A DNA stretch of 8,188 nucleotides from assembly GCA_016868955.1 (NCBI GenBank), contig VGFF01000090.1:1-8188 (forward strand), in the 5' to 3' direction. A model generated the notes under the pieces. That model saw only the letters and a list, made by a program, of their open reading frames with translations, made no database searches and was not told the DNA's origin. This document shows positions 1 through 6,077 of the stretch, in pieces (position 1 is the stretch's first letter; every line of letters starts with the position of its first letter). Source of the DNA: Armatimonadota bacterium. Lineage in GTDB: Bacteria > Sysuimicrobiota > Sysuimicrobiia > Sysuimicrobiales > VGFF01. Both the position numbers and the translations under genes were made by a program.

Positions 1-123
1 GAGCGCGGCGAGGTGGACGGCGGCGAAGCGCTGGCCGCGTTCGGGCTCAGCATGGTTGTGCTGGCCTGGTCGGTCCGGCGCGTGCGCCGTCACTCGGCCG
101 CGCTGCGGGCGATGCAGGGGTGA
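1..123 (+). CDS. C-terminal fragment of an unidentified, probably membrane-anchored protein
   Basis: Frame 1 is open from the first base to the TGA at 121-123 and gives 40 residues with strongly G/C-rich third positions, as in the real genes nearby. The fragment begins with an acidic stretch, ERGEVDGGEA, and continues into an apolar run of about 15 residues (LAAFGLSMVVLAWSV). That run is followed directly by the basic cluster RRVRRH, the pattern of a last transmembrane helix with a short cytoplasmic tail. The start and all upstream domains lie outside the window, so no family can be named. It converges on the minus-strand gene ending at 152, with 28 bp between the stops. That gap contains only a short GC palindrome and no convincing terminator. 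Confidence 0.55.
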   Translation, partial: ERGEVDGGEALAAFGLSMVVLAWSVRRVRRHSAALRAMQG

Positions 124-151
124 TGGCTGGGCAGGAGGGCGCCGGCGCGTT

Positions 152-1150
152 TCAGCCCTTGCGTGCCGCGGCGAGCGCCCGCGTCGTCCCGTCGCGTTCG
201 ACGTGCGTGAAGAATCGCTCGGCCCAGATTGGCGTGCTGCGTCGAGCGAAGTGTTGCCAACGCGCCGACGCGCCGACGCCGGCCGCATCCGCAGCGGCCA
301 GCCAGCGCTCGCCGCCGAGCAAGCCGTCGGACAGGCAGCGCAGCGACACGAAGCCACGCCTGCCGTCGTCGACCTGCTCCGTGTGGCCGAACACGTAGTC
401 GCCCACGGCCTGGAAGTCGAAGGCGGCGGCTTGGACGCGTTCGTCGCCGACCTTGCCGATCGCGGCCATGATGACCCCGCGGGTGCGTCGGACGCAGACG
501 ATGTTGCCCGCCGCTTCGTCGACCCAGACGCCCTCGCGCAGCCAGGCCGGCGGCGGCATGGTCGCGTTCGCGCCGAACGAGCCGCCGGCGATCGCCCTGG
601 CGCCGTTCGCCGCACCGAGGAAGTGGCCCACGACCTGGCTGAGCATCGTGCGCACCTCGCGCATCTCGGTGGTCAGCGCCGCGACCGCGCCGCTCGCCGC
701 CGCCTCGTTCGGCGCCGCCCCGGACGCCAGCGACTTCACCGTGTGCTCGATGCACGTCTGCAGCGGCTCGCTGAGCGTCTTGCGCAGCCGGTCCTTCTCG
801 TAGCGCAGGTGTTGCATGTCGTGCAGGTCGAACGGCAGCGCGACCTCGCCCTGCGACACCAAGAGCACGGGCTTGTGCAGCGCCATCGCGAAGCCGACCT
901 CCCAGAGGATGTTCGGCCGCACGCCGGTCAGGTCGGCGATGCAGAGGTCGCACGCGCGCAGCTCGCGTTCGAGCCGGCCGACGATGCGGCCGGCGACCTG
1001 ATCCTGGTCGAGGCGCAGGCACTCGACCTTCGGCGTGGTGCGCGCGTCCTGGATGGCGAGGCGCATCGCCGCGAACACGTCGTCGAACGCGTCGGCGTAC
1101 GGCATGATGACGAAGCACTTCCAGGCGGTCCGCTCGTTCGACGGGTTCAT
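152..1150 (-). CDS. DRHyd / TIR-like nucleoside 2-deoxyribosyltransferase-fold protein with unrecognised C-terminal domain
   Basis: The product has 332 residues. Residues 11-100 have the hallmarks of the nucleoside-deoxyribosyltransferase-like (DRHyd) superfamily, which is related in fold and chemistry to TIR. They are the first strand KCFVIMPY (11-18), the segment CDLCIADLTGVRPNILWEVG (68-87), and then AMALHKPVLLVSQ. E84 in the WEVG motif sits where these families carry the glycosidic-bond-attacking glutamate, and N80 precedes it as usual. Known members cleave or transfer the base of nucleosides, nucleotides or NAD-like molecules; the substrate here is unknown. Residues about 145-185 are alanine-rich and probably helical. 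Residues 200-320 look beta-rich (GVWVDEAAGNIVCVRR and following) and were not recognised; they could sense a ligand. The ATG at 1150 was chosen because GAGGT lies 4 nt upstream and because the motif begins just after it. The longer frame from 1291 would run into pcm and adds 47 unconvincing residues. The gene lies 64 bp downstream of pcm on the same strand, so co-transcription is likely. Confidence 0.8.
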   Translation of the reverse strand: MNPSNERTAWKCFVIMPYADAFDDVFAAMRLAIQDARTTPKVECLRLDQDQVAGRIVGRLERELRACDLCIADLTGVRPNILWEVGFAMALHKPVLLVSQGEVALPFDLHDMQHLRYEKDRLRKTLSEPLQTCIEHTVKSLASGAAPNEAAASGAVAALTTEMREVRTMLSQVVGHFLGAANGARAIAGGSFGANATMPPPAWLREGVWVDEAAGNIVCVRRTRGVIMAAIGKVGDERVQAAAFDFQAVGDYVFGHTEQVDDGRRGFVSLRCLSDGLLGGERWLAAADAAGVGASARWQHFARRSTPIWAERFFTHVERDGTTRALAAARKG

Positions 1151-1154
1151 CGTG

Positions 1155-1159
1155 ACCTC
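1155..1159 (-). promoter_or_regulatory. Ribosome binding site of the DRHyd gene
   Basis: On the minus strand GAGGT stands 4 nt before the ATG at 1150-1148. It decides the start: the in-frame upstream codon at 1291 lies within the pcm coding region. Confidence 0.55.
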
Positions 1160-1214
1160 GCCATCTTCGCACACGGCCGCGCTGGCGCGAGTGGTTTGCC
1201 GATGGCAGGTCCGG

Positions 1215-1895
1215 TCACACGGCGCGGAAGCGTTCGTCGACGAGCGGCACGAAGCGGCAGCCGCCGAGCGCTTCGACCGTCCACTCGTCATCGCCGACGC
1301 GCGTCTGGCGGATCAACACCTGCGCGTCGCCCTGCGGGCCCACCGGCGCCACGAGGCAGCCGCCGATGGCCACCTGATCGAGCAGTCCCGTCGGCGGCGA
1401 ACTCGGCGCCGCCGTCAGCACGATGCCATCGAATGGCGCTGCCTCCGGCCAACCCTTGGCGCCGTCGCCGACGCGCGTCGTCACGGCGCCGAGGCCGAGT
1501 GCGTCGAGTCGCGCGCGGGCGGCCTCGGCGAGCGGGCGGCGGATCTCGATCGACCAGACCTGCGCTCCCGTCGCCGCGAGCACGGCAGCCTGGTAGCCGC
1601 AGCCGGTGCCGATCTCGAGGACGCGGCAGCCCGGGCCGGCGCGGACGGCGTCGACCAGCCAGCCGACCATGAACGGTTGGCTGATCGTCTGCCCGCGCCC
1701 GATCGGCAGCGGGCGATTGGCGTAGCTGTCGGCGCGGTGCGATGGGGGCACGAAGCGATGGCGCGGCACGGCGGTAAGGGCGGCGAGCGCGGCCTCGGAG
1801 AGTTCGCCTTCGTCCGCGAGCGCTTCGACGAGCCGCTGCCGCGCCTTCGTCCAACGTGCTTCCTGGTTGTCGCGCCGCGCCCGCATGTGTGGCAT
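1215..1895 (-). CDS. pcm: Protein-L-isoaspartate O-methyltransferase
   Basis: The product has 226 residues from the ATG at 1895. It is a cytoplasmic SAM-dependent methyltransferase that methylates the alpha-carboxyl of isoaspartyl residues formed by Asn deamidation or Asp isomerisation, which starts their repair. The family signatures are complete and in order: VPRHRFVP (43-50), GRGQTISQP (66-74), SAM motif I VLEIGTGCGYQ (92-102), the acidic residue E117 at the end of the second strand, DG (144-145), FDGIVLTAAP (155-164), APVG (183-186) and the C-terminal RFVPLV (214-219). Length matches the usual 205-230 residues, and residue by residue it resembles E. coli Pcm. Start choice is uncertain: ATG at 1895 and ATG at 1886 (223 residues) are both possible, and neither has a clear Shine-Dalgarno. 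A GTG at 1946 would overlap the divergent gene's start. Genomic pcm usually sits beside surE or stationary-phase genes; here it heads a probable two-gene operon with a DRHyd protein and faces a gene carrying a second PIMT-like domain. Confidence 0.95.
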   Translation of the reverse strand: MPHMRARRDNQEARWTKARQRLVEALADEGELSEAALAALTAVPRHRFVPPSHRADSYANRPLPIGRGQTISQPFMVGWLVDAVRAGPGCRVLEIGTGCGYQAAVLAATGAQVWSIEIRRPLAEAARARLDALGLGAVTTRVGDGAKGWPEAAPFDGIVLTAAPSSPPTGLLDQVAIGGCLVAPVGPQGDAQVLIRQTRVGDDEWTVEALGGCRFVPLVDERFRAV

Positions 1896-1938
1896 GGTAG
1901 CGCGCCGGAGCCGCGCCACCGCGCTGGAGACGAAGAGG
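1896..1938. promoter_or_regulatory. Short shared region between divergent starts of pcm and the PIMT-TIR gene
   Basis: Only 43 bp separate the chosen start codons of two divergent genes, so promoters for both must lie here or inside the opposite gene's 5' end. I could not pick convincing -35/-10 hexamers on either strand; TTGTCG at 1867-1872 is the nearest -35-like word on the plus strand but has no good -10 at normal spacing. The compact layout implies coupled control of the two genes, which is inferred from spacing only. Confidence 0.4.
1926..1930 (+). promoter_or_regulatory. Ribosome binding site of the PIMT-TIR gene
   Basis: GGAGA lies 8 nt before the ATG at 1939-1941, with a second purine run (GAAGAGG) in the spacer. 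This supports the ATG at 1939 over the TTG at 1867, which lies inside pcm and adds 24 basic residues without a recognisable role. Confidence 0.6.
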
Positions 1939-3888
1939 ATGTTCACCGACCGATCCGACGCTGAACTGTTCGTTCTGGGCCGCCTCGCGCACCTGCACGA
2001 GGGTGGCTTCGGCGATCCCGGGTTGCCGCGTTGGGTGTACGCCAGCCCGCTCGCCGAAGAACCTCACCGTCTGGCCGACGAAGCGATCGACGGCCTCGTC
2101 GGCGGCCTCGTCGCTGCCGGCCTCGTCGACGCGCACGAGGCGAAGGATGAGGGCTCGGACGAGCCTCCGACCATCGAACATTGCGCTTCCGATGCGCTGA
2201 TGGCCGCGGTGGCCGACCTGCAGGCGGAACTGCGTCGACGCTCGCCGGACTTGCCGGACAGCCTCGGCGCGCTCGTGCTCCTCCACGACGCCGTCCGCAG
2301 CCCGGATGGCCTGCTGGAAGAGGCCATCGACAAGGCGCTCGAAGCGCCGCCCGTCGGACTCGCGGGCAAGGACGCGATGGCGGTGTACCGCGGCCTGATG
2401 GGGGATCGGTGGCTGTTCTTCGTGCGGCTTCCGGAGACTCCGACCGAGTGGTTCGCTTCGCCGACGGCGTGGTCGCATGCGGACGCGATCGACGAAGCGC
2501 TGTCGCGGCGTTTCCCCGAGATGCGCGAGCGCCTGGCCCGACTCGTCGCCGACGAGTTGCAGTTGGCCGAGGACGCGCCCGTCCGCAGGGCGCTCCATGC
2601 CGTCGATCGGCTGCACTTCGTGCTGCCCGGCGACGAACTCCGCGCCTATCGCAACATGCCGGCCCCCGTCGCGCTCGACGCGGACGGCAGGAGCGCCACC
2701 ACGACCAGTTCGCCCAATGTCTGCGCGATGATCGCGCACACGCTCGAACTGCAGCGTGGCGACCGCGTGCTCGTGTGCGGCGTGAAGGGCGGCTTCACCG
2801 CGTCGCTCTGCGCCCACGTGGTGGGGGTCAAGGGGCGCGTCGTCTGCCTGGAGACGGATTCCGCCATCGTCGAGCACGCCCGCACCGCGATCCGCAAGGC
2901 GGGTTTCGAGGGCGCCGTGGACATCCGTCTGGTCAAGGACGTGACCGTGGGACTCAAGGACGCCGGCGAATGGGAGGCCGTCGTTGTCAACGGCAAGATT
3001 CCCAAGGTGCCGCGCCCGATCCTGCAACAGATGGTCGATGGCGGCCGCTTGCTGATCTTCCTGCAGGACGGCGACGACAACGCCCAGACCGCGTACCTGA
3101 TCCGGAAGAACGGCGGCGCCATGGAGCACAAGGCGCTGACGAGCTTCCTGTTCACGCCGATCCACGGCGAGTACGGCTACGAGCCGGTCAACTGGCCCGC
3201 GCACATGAACCTGCTCGGCATCGATCCGCACGACGTCTTCCTGTCGTACAGCAGTCGCGACCAGGAGGAATGCGACGCGTGGATGCAGCGACTCGAGCAG
3301 GCCGGCATCCGCTGCTGGCAGAGCGCGCGCAACCATCCGGTCGGCAAGGACGGCTACGAGGGCGCGATCATGGACGCCATGCGCGCGGCCAAGCTCTTCG
3401 TGATCCTGCTGAGCCACGACTCGGTCGCCAGCCAGCACGTGAAGAACGAGCTGACGAATGCGACCAGCATGAAGAAGGCGATCCTGCCGCTGCGGTTGCC
3501 GGCGTCGCCGCGACGCCTGCCGTCGACGTTCCAGTACCACCTGGAGGGCTGGCAGAACTTCGACGTCGAAGAGGCCGGCCCCGACCAGGTCGTCGCCGCT
3601 GCGCGCACCCTGCTGGGATACGGCGATCGCAGGTCCATGGCGACGCCGACCGAGGCGAGCGACGTCGATGCGGATCTCGCCGACGCGGGCGCGGAGGCGT
3701 CGCCCGTCGACTGGCGTTTTACGTCGTTGCTCGAACTCGTCCTGGAGGACGGCGTCATCTCGGCGAAGGAACTCAGCCTCCTCGTCGCCGAGGCGGTCAG
3801 CGCTGGCCTCGCCGCGAGGTCCGACGCCGCCGCCTTCGTGCGCGCTCGCGCCACCGCGCTTGCGCCGGACGTGCGATTCGACGGTTGA
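1939..3888 (+). CDS. Multidomain protein: PIMT-like Rossmann domain fused to a TIR domain
   Basis: The product has 649 residues, with no signal peptide or membrane helix, so it is probably cytoplasmic. Residues 1-210 are mostly helical and were not recognised. Residues about 215-415 align in order with isoaspartyl methyltransferases: LHFVLPGDELRAYRNMP (225-241), TTTSSPN (254-260) in place of TISQP, RVLVCGVKGGF (276-286) in place of VLEIGTGSGY, the acidic E305 after the second strand, and PKVPRPILQQMVDGGRLL (355-372). Several SAM-binding residues have changed, so the domain may bind a ligand without methylating. Residues 431-520 are a TIR domain of the bacterial TIR_2 type: DVFLSYSSRDQEE (432-444), GIRCWQ (456-461), the helix GAIMDAMRAAKLFVILLS (475-492) and VKNELTNA (501-508). 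E504 is the likely NAD-hydrolysing glutamate. Residues 592-640 form a small helical unit with LEDGVISAKEL (602-612), resembling TerB-like or related helical modules. It is divergent from pcm and convergent with the RyR gene (7-bp gap between stops). TIR effectors deplete or cyclise NAD; a role as an effector gated by the PIMT-like part is inferred. Confidence 0.85.
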   Translation: MFTDRSDAELFVLGRLAHLHEGGFGDPGLPRWVYASPLAEEPHRLADEAIDGLVGGLVAAGLVDAHEAKDEGSDEPPTIEHCASDALMAAVADLQAELRRRSPDLPDSLGALVLLHDAVRSPDGLLEEAIDKALEAPPVGLAGKDAMAVYRGLMGDRWLFFVRLPETPTEWFASPTAWSHADAIDEALSRRFPEMRERLARLVADELQLAEDAPVRRALHAVDRLHFVLPGDELRAYRNMPAPVALDADGRSATTTSSPNVCAMIAHTLELQRGDRVLVCGVKGGFTASLCAHVVGVKGRVVCLETDSAIVEHARTAIRKAGFEGAVDIRLVKDVTVGLKDAGEWEAVVVNGKIPKVPRPILQQMVDGGRLLIFLQDGDDNAQTAYLIRKNGGAMEHKALTSFLFTPIHGEYGYEPVNWPAHMNLLGIDPHDVFLSYSSRDQEECDAWMQRLEQAGIRCWQSARNHPVGKDGYEGAIMDAMRAAKLFVILLSHDSVASQHVKNELTNATSMKKAILPLRLPASPRRLPSTFQYHLEGWQNFDVEEAGPDQVVAAARTLLGYGDRRSMATPTEASDVDADLADAGAEASPVDWRFTSLLELVLEDGVISAKELSLLVAEAVSAGLAARSDAAAFVRARATALAPDVRFDG

Positions 3889-3895
3889 GCCTGGT

Positions 3896-5707
3896 TCAGG
3901 CGCGCGACGGTGCCGACTCGCTCCGCATCGCGGCGAGCCGGTCGCCGACTCCGCGCACTGTGTTCCGGTCGGACTCCTTGATCCGGTCCGGCAGGTCGTC
4001 GAAGGGCTTTAGGTTGTCGTGCGTGCGTCGCGCGTCGTCGCGCACGTCGGCGTAGCGGTACCCGGCGAGGAGCCGGTCGGCCATCCAGCGCTCGTGTTCC
4101 ATGCGCGCGAGTCGTTCGAGCAGTTCCGCGTCGTCCAGGCGCGCGCGCCACGACTGCGGGGTCTCGGTGCCGAGGTCGGCGCCCGCGGCGCGGACCTTGA
4201 TGACGCCGTGGGAGGCCTGCGAGTGGTTGGCCTCCTGGTCGACCGGGCGCAACTCGGCCCACGGCCGGAACGTCGTCTTGCGCCGGAGTGCGTCGCGCGC
4301 CTCGGGGGCCTGTGCCGCGCCGAGTTCCTGTTGGCGATACCAGTCTTCGTGGATCCTGCGCGCGACCGATTGCGCGCCGTCGTCCATCGTCTCCGCCACG
4401 ACGGTCTCGTCGTAGAAACCGACCTCGGACGGCAGCGCGGCGCCCGGGATCCGCTCGTGCAGGTGCCGAGCCCAGTCGTCCTTCTTGCTGGGCTCCGGCG
4501 CCAGCACGCGCAGCGCATGCCGTTCGCCGCTCGCCGCGTGCGCCTTGCGGATGCGCAGCGTCTCGCGGTGCACTTCCAGCGTGGCGTCGTTCGCCGGCGC
4601 CACGGTGCACATCGCCGGCGACGCGATGCCGTCCAGCACGCGGCGCACGTCCTCGCCGCTGCACGCGCTGGCGGGGATGCGCACGAACTCGAGCCCGGCG
4701 ACACAGGCCTCGATGCCCGGGTAGGCCGAGAGCAGGCGCTGGCGCGCGGCCGCCGGTTCGTTCGCGAGGACGTGCACGCGGACCTTGCGGCCGCCGATGT
4801 AGTGGCCGACGCGGGCAGCTTCGACGAGCAGCGCCAGTTGCAGGTCATCGAGCCCGGTCAGGATCAGGTGTACGGAACGCGTCGGATCGCGCGCGCCGTC
4901 GCAGCCGGCGAATCGCTCGAGCGGGAACCTGCGCAGGATGGCGCGCGCGAGGTCGGCGTGTTGGTTGATCCATCGCGGTCGCGGCGCGAACTCCGCGCCC
5001 CCGGTGACTGGCGGCCGGATAGCGTCGTTGGCGGACAGTTCGTCGCGGAACGACGAGTCGCTGATGTGCACGAAGACCTGCGTCCGCCGCCTTCCGCGCG
5101 CGGCGACCAGCTCGTGGACCAACTCGGCCAGCCGCAGATTGAGCACGTCGGACTCGGTCGCGACGACGACCTGTGCCGCGCGGGTGACGGCGGCCAGGTG
5201 CAGCGTCGCCTTGCTGCCGCCGTCGCGGCACAGCGTCCGCATGCTCGCGAGCCTGTCGTCCCCGCGCGCCGCGGCGCAGGCCGTCGGGTCGGAGTCGACC
5301 CCCGTGACCTTGGCCTTGGGATCGCGGGCCAGCACGCCAAGCGCGATGGACGTGCCCTTGCGGCCAAGGCCGAGGATCACGACGTGCCCGGTTCGCCGGC
5401 TGGCGCACCATTCGTTCCAGACGCGCCGCACGGCGCTGCGGATCGCCTGGTAGAGGCCGGTCAGCACGCACGCCGGCGCGACCCATCGGGCCACCTCGAG
5501 GAGCCACGGCACGTCACTGTCGACGGTGCCCGAGTTGAAGGTGAACAGCTGGACGGCGCGGTAGACCGACGTCAGCAGGGAGTCCGTTGGGGTGACGCTG
5601 CGAAACCCGAGGAACCCGGCCGCAAGGGCCACGCAGCCTGCGGCCAGCAGCCAGCGCATGCGGATGCGCGAGCGCGGGGCGCCGTCGTCGCGAACGAGCT
5701 CGTTCAT
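3896..5707 (-). CDS. Membrane-anchored NAD-binding (RCK/TrkA-N-like) protein with tandem RyR domains
   Basis: The product has 603 residues. Residues 18-36 form a transmembrane helix (LLAAGCVALAAGFLGF) and residues 68-88 a second one (PWLLEVARWVAPACVLTGLY). The loop between them, SLLTSVYRAVQLFTFNSG (43-60), is laid out like the pore helix and filter of two-helix K+ channels but lacks TVGYG. Residues 108-215 are an RCK/TrkA-N Rossmann domain: GHVVILGLGRKG gives GxGxxG at 113-118, and D138 ends the second strand, typical for NAD(H) binding. Residues 278-345 look like a second, degenerate Rossmann unit (VHLILTGLDDLQ). Residues about 447-513 (ARRIHEDWY, then W483, then ANHSQASHGVIKVRAAG) and 527-595 (LERLARMEHERWMADRL, H563, FDDLP, SDRNTVR) are RyR-type repeats; the second is clear and the first divergent. 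In prokaryotes this combination is taken as a ligand sensor coupled to a membrane module. The ATG at 5707 has AAGGAG just upstream and leads quickly into the first helix. The open frame continues to 6109, but those 134 residues look non-coding. It converges on the PIMT-TIR gene. Confidence 0.85.
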   Translation of the reverse strand: MNELVRDDGAPRSRIRMRWLLAAGCVALAAGFLGFRSVTPTDSLLTSVYRAVQLFTFNSGTVDSDVPWLLEVARWVAPACVLTGLYQAIRSAVRRVWNEWCASRRTGHVVILGLGRKGTSIALGVLARDPKAKVTGVDSDPTACAAARGDDRLASMRTLCRDGGSKATLHLAAVTRAAQVVVATESDVLNLRLAELVHELVAARGRRRTQVFVHISDSSFRDELSANDAIRPPVTGGAEFAPRPRWINQHADLARAILRRFPLERFAGCDGARDPTRSVHLILTGLDDLQLALLVEAARVGHYIGGRKVRVHVLANEPAAARQRLLSAYPGIEACVAGLEFVRIPASACSGEDVRRVLDGIASPAMCTVAPANDATLEVHRETLRIRKAHAASGERHALRVLAPEPSKKDDWARHLHERIPGAALPSEVGFYDETVVAETMDDGAQSVARRIHEDWYRQQELGAAQAPEARDALRRKTTFRPWAELRPVDQEANHSQASHGVIKVRAAGADLGTETPQSWRARLDDAELLERLARMEHERWMADRLLAGYRYADVRDDARRTHDNLKPFDDLPDRIKESDRNTVRGVGDRLAAMRSESAPSRA

Positions 5708-5710
5708 CGT

Positions 5711-5716
5711 CTCCTT
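5711..5716 (-). promoter_or_regulatory. Ribosome binding site of the RyR-domain gene
   Basis: On the minus strand AAGGAG precedes the ATG at 5707-5705 by 3 nt. The spacing is tight but the match is the best in the window, and it fixes the start against the long upstream open frame. Confidence 0.6.
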
Positions 5717-5801
5717 GCCGGTGCGCGGTCGTGCGCCCACGTCGCACGCTAGCTCCAGGGGCGCGACTCCGGCACGGGATTCTCGGCGGCGCGCGAAGGC
5801 G

Positions 5802-5815
5802 GATCCGTTCGGATC
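5802..5815. repeat. Inverted repeat GATCCG-TT-CGGATC
   Basis: Two perfect 6-bp arms flank a 2-bp centre, about 95 bp upstream of the RyR start and 262 bp upstream of the VWA start. It could be an operator half-site pair or chance. It is not followed by a T run in either direction, so it is not a terminator. Confidence 0.35.
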
Positions 5816-6077
5816 GTGGCTCGTCCCCTGCGACTCCGCCTTGGGCGCGGTTGCCAGCCACCTGCCCGCCACGCCGTGATTCGTCGTGCCGCACGGACTC
5901 TCAACAAGGTGCTGGCCGAACTGCAGGCACGAGATAGGATGCCCCCCACGTCGCCCTGCAGTCGGGAAGCCTGTCGTTGCGCGCGTCAGCCCGGTCACGG
6001 ATCGGCCTCTCACGCAGTCCTCGCTGTCCCAGCTAGTTGCGGGCGCGCGCTCGTCCTCGCTGTCTACCCTCCGCGCC

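Larger units (their letters stand above)
5708..6077. other. Intergenic region between the divergent RyR and VWA genes
   Basis: These 370 bases contain no gene I can support: the frames that are open here give arginine-, proline- and serine-rich translations without motifs. The region must hold the 5' ends and promoters of both flanking genes. I found no clear sigma-70 type pair; on the minus strand CCTATCTC (around 5934-5941) and TTGAGA (around 5900) are weak candidates only. A 14-bp inverted repeat at 5802-5815 is the one distinct element. Confidence 0.5.

Noticed and set aside
124..151. Possible bidirectional terminator around the palindrome GCGCCGGCGC (139-148)
   Set aside because: The symmetric core can form only a very short stem and no T run follows on either strand. 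The same holds for the 7-bp gap at 3889-3895, where no hairpin fits.
1151..1291. 47-residue N-terminal extension of the DRHyd protein
   Set aside because: It would overlap the 3' end of pcm, and the ATG at 1150 has a good ribosome binding site right before the conserved first strand.
56..1672. Plus-strand open frame of 538 codons across the DRHyd and pcm genes
   Set aside because: It is antisense to two genes with clear family motifs. Its translation is rich in Arg, Ala and His without any domain, as expected for the complementary frame of GC-rich coding DNA.
1288..3540. Minus-strand open frame of 750 codons opposite the PIMT-TIR gene
   Set aside because: It is a shadow of the plus-strand gene, whose PIMT-like and TIR motifs are unmistakable; the lower part also overlaps pcm in a wrong frame.
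4019..5752. Plus-strand open frame of 577 codons opposite the RyR gene
   Set aside because: It is antisense to the RCK-RyR gene and shows low-complexity Arg/His/Ala composition with no motif.
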